A stretch of 64,000 bases of DNA from assembly GCA_029298735.1 (NCBI GenBank), contig JANSLP010000004.1, forward strand, positions 310,001-374,000, in the 5' to 3' direction. This DNA is from Ophiostoma sp. CBS 140.51. Lineage: Eukaryota > Ascomycota > Sordariomycetes > Ophiostomatales > Ophiostomataceae. Below, one piece after another: positions 1-8,024 of the stretch. The notes beneath the pieces are model-generated. The model was not told the DNA's origin. It saw only the letters and a list, made by a program, of their open reading frames with translations, and did no database searches. Position 1 is the stretch's first letter; every line of letters begins with the position of its first letter. The translations under genes were made by a program, and so were the position numbers.

Positions 1-1386
1 ATTGACACGCTCGAGATGGCCAGTACCGAGACCGAGCGTGTGTACGAGAAGAAGATTGAAGAGATGATGCAGGAGAACCAAGAACTCGAGAGCCGGCTGG
101 CCGATGTCGATGCCGTTGCCCAACAGCTTAAGCAGCTGGAAGAGCTGGTCCAAGAGTTGGAGGAGGGGCTCGAGGATGCACGGCGGGGCGAGGCCGAGGC
201 CCGTGGTGAAGTCGAGTTCTTGCGGGGCGAGGTCGAGCGCACACGGACCGAGCTGCGGCGCGAGCGCGAGAAGGCGGCCATGATGGTGGCCAATGGGGGT
301 GGCCCTAATTCAGGAAGCGGTACAGCCGGCCCCGGCACACTGGTCCGCGGCAACTCGACGTCGTCCAACCCGTCCAAGGACCTCGAGCAAAAGGACGACG
401 AGATCCGTGGTCTCAAGGCCATTATCCACTCGCTTAGCCAGAATGCCGGTGTTGGCGACATGCCCAACGGTTCTTCACCGAACGGCAACAATAACAACGG
501 CACCAACGGCAACGGCAACGGCGGCCACCGCCGCGGCGAGTCTATCAATGAGCGCCTTGCCCGTGAGACGCTCGAGCGTGAAGTCGCCGACCTGCGAGCC
601 CTGCTCGACAACAAGTCCTCCCGCGAGATGGAAATGGAGCGTGAGATTGAGCAGCTGCGTGTCAACAGCAATGGTCCTTCCAACAACATTGGCGCCCACC
701 GCACAAGTGCTATGACTGTCGGCAGCCGCTCGTCTCTCCGTGATTCTCGTGGTACGGTCGTCCTGGCCCGCGATTTCCGCGACTCGTTGAACGGTGGCGG
801 CCTCGTGACGAGCAATAGCAACAACACGCTCAGTGCACACAACCACTCCCGCTCCAACTCCAACCCGCGCGCCGGCAACCGCTCGCCCGACCATGCCCGC
901 AAGCTGCCGCACCATTCGCGGGGCCCCACGCTCGACACCATGCCCGAGAGCGATGCCTACTCGTCCGTCACCGAATCGAGCACCCTGTGGTGCGAGATTT
1001 GCGAGACCAACGGTCACGATATCCTGACGTGCACCAACATGTTTGGGTCGGCGGCGGCAGCAGGTGCCAGCGGTGGCGGTGCGCCGCCTTCCTCTGAAGC
1101 GCCTGCTCCTCTCAACAGTGGCCGTGGTGGTGACGACACCCGCACTGGCAAGGACGTTGTCCGTGCTGCCTTTGCGCCCGAGCAGCCCATTGCTCCAATT
1201 GTCCCCCTCAAGGTCAACACCCCGGCTTCGGCACCTCCACCCGAGGTCAAGATTTTGCCGAACCCCATGGAGTCCGGCCCCGTCGCCGGCAAGGAGAGCG
1301 GTGTAGTGGACGCGAGCAAGTGGTGTGCGCTGTGCGAGCGGGACGGCCACGACAGTGTGGACTGTCCGTTTGAGGATGCTTTCTAG
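1..1386 (+). CDS. CLIP-170/Tip1-like microtubule plus-end protein, C-terminal part (5' truncated by window edge)
   Basis: The frame is open from base 1, so the 5' end lies outside the window. What is visible is about 460 codons: an acidic coiled coil (Glu/Leu/Arg heptads, codons about 5-90), a low-complexity Asn/Gly-rich linker, a second coiled coil near 545-665, a Ser/Asn-rich stretch, and two short CCHC-type zinc knuckles. The knuckles are at about 988-1035 (C-x2-C-x4-H-x4-C, 'WCEICETNGH') and 1321-1368 ('WCALCERDGH'), the latter ending the protein. Coiled coil followed by paired C-terminal knuckles is the plan of CLIP-170/CLIP1 and fungal Tip1/Bik1, which bind EB1 and dynactin p150 through the knuckles while an N-terminal CAP-Gly domain binds microtubules. 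The CAP-Gly part must lie upstream and is not seen. The family call rests on the knuckles and architecture. Confidence 0.75.
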   Translation: MDTLEMASTETERVYEKKIEEMMQENQELESRLADVDAVAQQLKQLEELVQELEEGLEDARRGEAEARGEVEFLRGEVERTRTELRREREKAAMMVANGGGPNSGSGTAGPGTLVRGNSTSSNPSKDLEQKDDEIRGLKAIIHSLSQNAGVGDMPNGSSPNGNNNNGTNGNGNGGHRRGESINERLARETLEREVADLRALLDNKSSREMEMEREIEQLRVNSNGPSNNIGAHRTSAMTVGSRSSLRDSRGTVVLARDFRDSLNGGGLVTSNSNNTLSAHNHSRSNSNPRAGNRSPDHARKLPHHSRGPTLDTMPESDAYSSVTESSTLWCEICETNGHDILTCTNMFGSAAAAGASGGGAPPSSEAPAPLNSGRGGDDTRTGKDVVRAAFAPEQPIAPIVPLKVNTPASAPPPEVKILPNPMESGPVAGKESGVVDASKWCALCERDGHDSVDCPFEDAF

Positions 1387-1768
1387 GCGAAGCGCGCAGC
1401 GCCTTTCAAGTCGTCACACCTCCCCATCTCTTCTCTTCTCTTCTCTCATCTACTTTACACTTACTCTACCATCTTAATTCTACGAGAACAACGAGGTTCA
1501 ACAAGGGCCATATAAAAATCACGAGAGGGGAGCATCATTAGAAGGGGAACATAACGGTACTCATATTGGATGGGAAAAGATCTTGGGGACGAAATGTTTT
1601 TGTACAGTTTTGTAATTTTTTGGTCTCTTCTCTCTTCTTTTTTTGTCGTTTCGACTCTTTTATTTCTTGCATGCTCTTTCATCTTTCACGTCTTTGGAGG
1701 GAACTGGTGCATTCACTGCGATGATACCACACACAACACATATTTTCTTGACAACTCCTCTTTTTTAG

Positions 1769-2182
1769 TTTTGACACTTTTTTTATATCTAATTCTTTTT
1801 GACACAACTACCTTGTGTTTTGATACTTGCGTGATAGTTGTGAGGACAAAACCTGTTTTAAAGTCAGTTGACAACTTCTCGTATCCTTTTGGTTGCCTCC
1901 CGTGTTGTCCGTTTTTCGTCTTATTATCGTCCCTCCATCTTTCTTCATCACGCATTTGATATTTTTAACACTTGTATAAAATCGCGCTGATGAATCCTGT
2001 TTTTAAAGATAAAAGTTGATTTATTCTTTTTATGCTGTTCGTCTCTGCCTTTTGTTCTTTTCTACACTTTTCTCCAGTCCTTTTCCATTTGACTTTTGAC
2101 ACTTGAGTGAATTTGCGGCGTTTGACACTTTTGACACTTTACAACATTAAACTTTCGACTTACAATCTTGATTTTGACGTTT
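1769..2182. repeat. Dispersed TTTTGACACTT word
   Basis: The word TTTTGACACTT, or a one-to-two-base variant, recurs at about 1769, 1796, 1818, 1964, 2094, 2120 and 2129, with further TTTGAC fragments near 2176. The two copies at 2120-2140 abut each other. Spacing is irregular, so this is not a simple tandem array. It may be drift in AT-rich DNA or a cluster of protein-binding sites; the sequence alone does not decide. Confidence 0.5.
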
Positions 2183-3033
2183 GACAAGACATGCTCACTT
2201 TGTCGACTAGAAAATACATGTGCGAGTCAACGGTTGTCAATCCTGTTTTTGAGTTGACGATGCTCTTTAGACTTTATCACTTTCTTGTCTACTCATCATT
2301 CTAAGTTCTCACCCACTTACCGAGTCAAACGCAGGCGGTCATCTCGTTATTTGCATGAAAAACACCCCTATTATCTCCCCTCCTTGGCATTGTCCATCCT
2401 TATCCCTCGCCCTGAAATCCCCCCCTAAAACTGTCCTGCTAATCCTGCTCTAAAAGGCTCCTTCCCTTCTTATCCTATCCCCGGCTGCAGATTCCGATCG
2501 CACGATGTCCCAATTTTAAAACCCTCTGCAAAGAAAGGCCAGAAGCACCAAAAAAAGAAAAGCCAGGGGTACTCTTCTAGGATTCTGCACATCTGCATGC
2601 CTGAATCTCCAACTCCTCTCCATCTGCGCCCCCATCTAAGCTCCAAAATATTCAATGCTCCAATGCTCATCCCAGCTTGTTGACCCACTCAGACTACCCC
2701 TATTTTTCATGTCTTTCCCCTGTCATTCGTCCCATTCGTCCCATTCGTCTGTTCCCCTTTCCCTTCCCTCGTCTTTCTCGACCAAATTTCACGATGGTTC
2801 AAAAATAAATAAAATGAAAAAAGGTTAAAATAAAAAGAGAAGATAAAACAGCACTTCGTAGCGCCAATCCATTTCTGCAACTGCTCTGAAAAGAGGATAG
2901 CCTGCCACTTTACTCCGTACTGGTGAGCCCTATCTGGGTCGCTCTGTCTTTAGATCCCCCTGATGTCTCTTCCACAATGGCTTCCCTTGGTTCCTGGCTA
3001 GCGATGCTGCCCTTCCAGAGGGTCTCTCAAATT

Positions 3034-3045
3034 ACGCGTACGCGT
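3034..3045. promoter_or_regulatory. Tandem ACGCGT (MCB-like) palindrome upstream of the exchanger gene
   Basis: ACGCGTACGCGT is two abutting copies of ACGCGT and is itself a 12-bp palindrome. ACGCGT is the MluI cell-cycle box bound by MBF in yeasts. It lies about 300 bp before the proposed ATG. Function is inferred from the motif only. Confidence 0.35.
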
Positions 3046-3347
3046 GTTTTTGTCTCTCCTATTCCAGCACGGTCGAGAAGACTCCCGTAGCCTCCGTATG
3101 GAGAAGTCTCCCGTAATTCGTATCTCTCCCGTCACCTAACCCTAAACTTTCTCTCCGTACCCTCCATTACCTTTACACGCCTTGTTGGCTTCCTTTGCTT
3201 TCTTTGCGTTTTGCTGATCGTGTGTCGTGTGCGTTCTGGCGTCATCCCCTCCTTTCTCGTGACACGACATCGACAACAACAAACAACGACAAAAGTACTT
3301 TCGTACTACGAACTTCAAACGGCACTCCTTTCCTCCTCCTCCCTCTT

Positions 3348-5686
3348 ATGGACCCCTATGCTGGCCGGACTTTTGACTTTGCGGACAACACGCCCAACGA
3401 CGACGACGACAACGACGACGATATATACCAGAACCGACTGAACGATAGCACATACACCCACAGACACGGCAACGGTGGACACGACAACGACGACAACTTC
3501 CGGCCGGTGATGACCCACAGCCGTGCCTTTTCGGCGGCAGGCGATGTTGGAATCGGTATAGGGGGTGGTGTTCAGGGTACTGGGGGCGTGAACGGCGGCG
3601 GCACGATCCGGCGCATTCTACGCTTCTTTGTACGCACACTGAGCCGCGGCGGGCATGGCAGCTACCGCGAGCTGTCGATGCGGTCCATGCCGGGCGTGGT
3701 CGACGGCAGCGAGCCATTGACGCCGATGGTGGACTCGTTCGACTTTCATGAAGACGAAGTCGCCCTGACCTGCATCGACTCGTTCCGGCAAATGGTCATG
3801 TCGTCGTGGCTCAACGCGCTGCTCATCTTCGTACCCATTGGCATCGTGACGTACCTGACGCATATGAGCCCGATTGCCGTGTTTGCAACCAATGCGATTG
3901 CCGTCATTCCGCTGTCGTCACTCTTGACGGCAGCCACAGAGAGGGTGGCCGCCGATGCGGGCGACACGGTGGGCGCGCTGCTCAACATTAGTCTGGGCAA
4001 TTTGGTGGAGCTCATTCTCTTTATTGTCGCCCTCGTCAACAACCAGGTGCGCGTCGTGCAGGCGTCCATCTTGGGCTCCATCCTCGTCAACTCCATGTTG
4101 ATTCTCGGCACGGCACTGCTCGCCACCGGCCTGACTGACAACGAGCCCGTCTACAACACGGCCGAGACGCAGCTGTTGAGTTGTCTGCTGTTTGCGTCCG
4201 TTTTCGTGTTTCTGATGCCCACAGCGTTTGGGTACACCTTTGACCACACAAAGCAGGCCTCGAAAGCGACACTGCAAATGAGCCGTGTGTCTTCGCTGAT
4301 GGTGCTGCTAATTTACCTGCTGTACTTTGTGCACGAGCTGCGGGCACGGCCGATTGCGGCCAAGAAGGACAACGAGACCGAGAGTAGCGACGACAGCGAC
4401 GCGTCCGACAGCGAGCGCGGCCTCTCGACGCCGACGACCTCTTCCACGACGACGACGACAACAAACACGGCGACAGCCCCCGTCGTGCTGGTCTCGTCCA
4501 GTTCACAGCCCGAGTGCCAACAAGTCGCCTCTGCGTCGGGTGTCGTCATTAACAGCGCTGTCGTCCCACAGCCGCGGTCGGTCCGGTTTGCCGACGTGGC
4601 GACGCGCAACGCCCCAAATAAGCCAATTCCAACATCGTCCTCTTCGTCGTCGTCAATACACGGCATCGAGATGGACCGCATGGACGACTTTGATGTGCAC
4701 AGCAGCGCCACACCGTCTCGACCCTACCCGCACGCCCACACGCGCATGCACTCGCATTCACACTCGCGGTCGGTGTCGGTCGAGTCTATGCGGGCTGGTG
4801 CTTCCCGCCGCAGTCGTGCATCGTCTCTGTCCGGTGGTCCTGGCGCATCTAGTACTGGTGGTGGCATGGGTATGTCTCCTTCGAACGGCCAAGGCGGGTT
4901 TACGGCCATTTCGGGACCTGGTCTTATGCGGTCGGGTATCACTGCACTCCAGATTATGCGCGACAACCAGCAACAACAGCAGCAACAAGCCCAGGCTCAG
5001 CGTGTCAGTCTCGAGAGCAGCGGCAGTGCTTCTGACCGGGCCAATCTGTTGATGCTGGGTGGCGGCGGCCAGCCCGGTCATGGTCCTGCCACCCTCGGCG
5101 GCCACCACGGCAAACGTCCCCGCGGCGAGTTCATGATGGCTGTTCTTGTGCTCATCGTGGCGTCCGCCCTCATGTCTGTCAATGCCGAGTTCTTGGTCGA
5201 CACCATTGACGACGTCACCCACCAGGGCCACTTGTCGGAATCGGTCATTGGCCTGATTATCCTGCCCATTGTCGGCAACATTGCCGAGTACGTCACCGTC
5301 GTGTCCGTGGCGATGCGCGACAAGCTGGATCTGGCTATATCGGTGGCCATTGGCTCGTCCATTCAGATTGCCCTGTGCGTGACACCGCTGACCGTCGGCG
5401 CCGGCTGGATTCTGAACCGCAATCTGAGCTTGACCTTTAGCTTTTTTGAAATGGCCGCGCTCGTCGGCACGGCATTGCTGGTGGGCCTGCTGGTGTCGAG
5501 CAACGGTGATGGCAAGCTGCGGACGTGCGGACTGAAGGGCGCACTGATGTGTGCCTGTTATGTGATTATTGGGTAGGTCGTCCTTTTGAGTTTTCCCCCT
5601 TTTCTATCTTGATTGCTCCTTCCAAATACTGACTGTCTGTTCATAGCCTCGGTGCATACCTGTCGCCAAACGTTGCGCCTAAATAG
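3348..5686 (+). CDS. Vacuolar Ca2+/H+ exchanger (CAX/Vcx1 family) with a long central loop
   Basis: Likely moves Ca2+ into the vacuole in exchange for protons. Exon 1 is 3348-5572, intron 5573-5646 (GTAGGT...CATAG), exon 2 5647-5686, giving 754 aa. Splicing restores the conserved C-terminus (...VIIGLGAYLSPN...), which supports the model. The ATG at 3348 is chosen because the upstream open frame begins at TTG with leader-like sequence. Two Na_Ca_ex halves are seen: about residues 150-290 with GNLVEL near 217, and about 590-754 with GNIAEY near 642. These are the two cation-binding alpha repeats (usually GNxxE). Yeast Vcx1 is about 410 aa; the extra length is an Asn/Asp-rich N-terminus and a loop of roughly 240 residues rich in Ser/Thr, His (HAHTRMHSHSHS) and Gln (seven in a row). 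Family call is firm; substrate and vacuolar site come from the family. Confidence 0.9.
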
Positions 5687-6057
5687 GCAGCAAGTGCCTG
5701 GGTGCTCTTTCTACTACACGATATACAGTTCTGTTCCTTCCTCTTTCGTATTACACTTGACCGTTCATTATTTTTTTTTCTTTTCTTTTCTCGTTCTGCT
5801 TCGGCTCACTCCTTTTCTTCATATTTGCATACACTTTATTTATTCACACCTTCCACTACACCTTTACTACTCACACTTTGTTATTTTCTTTCATTTTTAT
5901 TTACTTTATTCTCTTACATCTTCCTCTGTATATATCGGGAATCCGGGAACTTTGGGTGGTTTTTGGCAGCCTTTTTTTGTCTTTTTTGCATGGTAGGCGC
6001 GAGCATTTATCATCTCGGCATTTACTTATTTGAATTAAATCATTATTCATTATTTGT
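5687..6057. other. AT/pyrimidine-rich intergenic stretch
   Basis: 3' flank of the exchanger gene. Strongly T/C-rich on the + strand with long runs of T. Open frames here are Phe/Leu/Ser low-complexity artefacts of the base composition. No gene or RNA recognised. Confidence 0.6.
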
Positions 6058-6417
6058 TCAACTTGTACATCGTATCGTACGGGTATCAATTTCAGTTTGT
6101 AGTCGGTTGGCTGTCCATCTTCTTGTCGACTTGCTGTGTTCAACGTCTCCGTTTCGTCCTTGTGAATTTTGTAGACCTCCTTTTCCTCCTCGTGACTTTT
6201 TTGTCTTTTCTGTGTTGTTTTCCGTCTTCTTTGTAGGCGTCTGTGTCGTTTCTGTTCCTTCTGCCTCTGCCTCTTTCGTCTCTTTCTTCTCTTTCTTCTC
6301 TCTCGCTTTTTGTGCCTTTTTGGTGTCTCGACCATATATGTTGACAATAAACGTGCCCTCGCCATCCAAAATGTTGCCCTCCTTGTCCACCGTATACCTC
6401 AGTTGCTTGGCCGTCAT
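6058..6417 (-). CDS. Possible small lysine/glutamate-rich protein, unknown function
   Basis: A 119-codon minus-strand frame starts at 6417 in a good context (CAAG before ATG) and lies head-to-head with the G-patch gene across only 263 bp. The first 30 or so residues (MTAKQLRYTVDKEGNILDG...) look like an ordinary structured start. Residues 34-75 are a Lys/Glu/Thr-rich run and the tail is basic. The low-complexity part may merely reflect the T/C-rich + strand, and an unseen intron could end the true frame earlier. I do not recognise a family. It could be a real small gene or chance. Confidence 0.35.
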   Translation of the reverse strand: MTAKQLRYTVDKEGNILDGEGTFIVNIYGRDTKKAQKAREKKEKKETKEAEAEGTETTQTPTKKTENNTEKTKKSRGGKGGLQNSQGRNGDVEHSKSTRRWTANRLQTEIDTRTIRCTS

Positions 6418-6541
6418 CTTGCGCCGGTGTTGTAGAGATAGACTGTACGTATAATGGAGGTTGATGACGTCTCTTTTTGGATGTTCAGATTTGTAGCCTT
6501 GTAAGTGGCGCTAGCCTTGCGGTCGCTGTGCGGATAACCTA

Positions 6542-6577
6542 ATTGGCTAGCGTTCCGCCCTACTTCTACAGACCAAT
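6542..6577. promoter_or_regulatory. Inverted CCAAT pair in a divergent promoter
   Basis: ATTGG at 6542-6546 and CCAAT at 6573-6577 face opposite ways within the 263-bp gap between the small minus-strand ORF and the G-patch gene. CCAAT is the site of the Hap/CBC complex in fungi. The arrangement suits a bidirectional promoter; binding is inferred. Confidence 0.4.
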
Positions 6578-6680
6578 TCGCGCCTTCCCACGTCACTCAA
6601 GGTAGTCGTAGCTCGCCAGCTTCACAATTTCACCTCATCTCATCTCATCCCATCTCATTCAACACACAACAACAACCACC

Positions 6681-7880
6681 ATGGCCGACGACGAGGAGGA
6701 TGACTACATGACCATGACGTTTGGCGAGGAGGAGACGGGGACTAGCAAGAAGAACAACAAAAAGAAGCACGTTGCCGAGACGTCGCTGCAGCGCCGCATC
6801 CGTCTCGAGCGCGAAGGCCGCGAACGTGGCCGTGTTCCGTCAAAAGCCGAGCTGGCCAAGACGGCCGAGGCAGAGCGGGAGGCCGCACTGAGTCGGTCGT
6901 TGTTTGATGGACCAAAGAAGGCAGCGGCGACAACGGCTGCGACGTCGAAATGGCCCTCACCTCCAACGGCGCCTGCACCTAAACCTGTCAGCAAGGGCTT
7001 CGCCATGATGGCCAAGATGGGTTTTGTGGCGGGGCAGTCGCTGGGGAAGAAGAGAGGGGGCAATGAGGAGGGAAAGGAAGACGGACAGGACAGGAAAGAC
7101 GACCGCCCCATAACAGAACCCATCCGGATTCAGGTCAAGCGCGATCGCGCCGGTATTGGTGCTGAGGAGGAGAAAAGGGAGAGGGAGAGAGAAAAGAGTG
7201 AAAAAGAGGGTGACGGAGACGGCCCTGAGACAAAACGGCTACGATTGGACGATATGGACCCAATGGAGTACCGCGACCGACTACGGCAAGAACGCGAGGC
7301 TGGTCGACTAGAGAGACAGATTCATGCGGCACAAGTCGTTGCCGAACGGATGGCCAGAGGAGATGAGGAAGAGGACGACTCCCAACATAAAGACGACATG
7401 CCATTATCCGAAGTCAACGTCTTGTGGCGAGGCCTGGTCAAGGAGAGGCGCACCAAAGAGCACGAACGAGAGCAGCGCATCAAGGCACAACGGCTGCTTG
7501 ACGACCGGTTACGAAGCATAGTCCATGGCGACAAAGAGAAATCAAATTACACGGCATTTGAACAGGACGGCAGCGATGACGACGACGACAAGAACGATTT
7601 GGTGGCGCACGGAAAGGCGGACAAACTGTCTTACCTGAAGGGAGGCATGAACAAGTCGATACCCGTCGACGGCGAGGACGATGACGAGGACGAGGACGCC
7701 ACAAAAGAAGTTGAAGATGCACAACTCGACGAGTTCAACGCCCTTGAGCCACAAGAACGCCTCCAACAAGTCGTCGACTGGATGCGCCAGAACCGCCGCT
7801 ACTGCTTCTGGTGCAAGTTCAAGTACCCCGACGACGACCTCGAAGGCTGTCCAGGCCCGACGGAAGAGGATCACGATTAA
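6681..7880 (+). CDS. G-patch and DUF4187 domain protein (GPATCH11/Cmg1-like)
   Basis: Single exon, 399 aa, ATG in CACCATGG context. Very acidic N-terminus, then a G-patch at about residues 103-125 (SKGFAMMAKMGFVAGQSLGK), a short glycine-rich motif that typically recruits and activates DEAH helicases. A long charged helical middle (Arg/Glu/Lys) follows, with Asp/Glu runs near 290-345. The C-terminus is DUF4187: 'YCFWCKFKYPDDDLEGCPG' carries the two-Cys motif and the EGCPG signature seen in GPATCH11 (CCDC75) and S. pombe Cmg1. Nuclear RNA-processing role is known only for relatives. Convergent with the PPR gene, 144 bp between stops. Confidence 0.85.
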   Translation: MADDEEDDYMTMTFGEEETGTSKKNNKKKHVAETSLQRRIRLEREGRERGRVPSKAELAKTAEAEREAALSRSLFDGPKKAAATTAATSKWPSPPTAPAPKPVSKGFAMMAKMGFVAGQSLGKKRGGNEEGKEDGQDRKDDRPITEPIRIQVKRDRAGIGAEEEKREREREKSEKEGDGDGPETKRLRLDDMDPMEYRDRLRQEREAGRLERQIHAAQVVAERMARGDEEEDDSQHKDDMPLSEVNVLWRGLVKERRTKEHEREQRIKAQRLLDDRLRSIVHGDKEKSNYTAFEQDGSDDDDDKNDLVAHGKADKLSYLKGGMNKSIPVDGEDDDEDEDATKEVEDAQLDEFNALEPQERLQQVVDWMRQNRRYCFWCKFKYPDDDLEGCPGPTEEDHD

Positions 7881-8024
7881 CACACTACGATTTATGACAA
7901 TATATGGCTTGCTTTAGAAGAATAGAGTATGATTCATGAAAGTGTCGTAAATGTCTATAAATGCTTATGCCTATGCTTTTCCCATCCGCTTATGTACAAT
8001 ACAATGCAGTACAATGCACCTATC

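Larger units (their letters stand above)
1387..3347. other. Long AT-rich intergenic region (3' UTR of CLIP-like gene, promoter of Ca2+/H+ exchanger)
   Basis: There is no convincing gene in this 1.96 kb. Bases 1440-2350 are AT-rich and carry many copies of a TTTTGACACTT-like word. 2350-3347 is pyrimidine-rich on the + strand, as expected of a fungal promoter and leader. Short motifs present: ACGCGTACGCGT at 3034-3045, a 15-bp direct repeat (3075-3089 and 3101-3115) and a telomere-like CCTAACCCTAAA at 3135-3146. ORFs of 70-130 codons here are low complexity and match nothing I know. Confidence 0.7.

Noticed and set aside
3195..3347. Upstream extension of the exchanger frame
   Set aside because: Begins at TTG, and the 51 added residues are leader-like. 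The ATG at 3348 is preferred.
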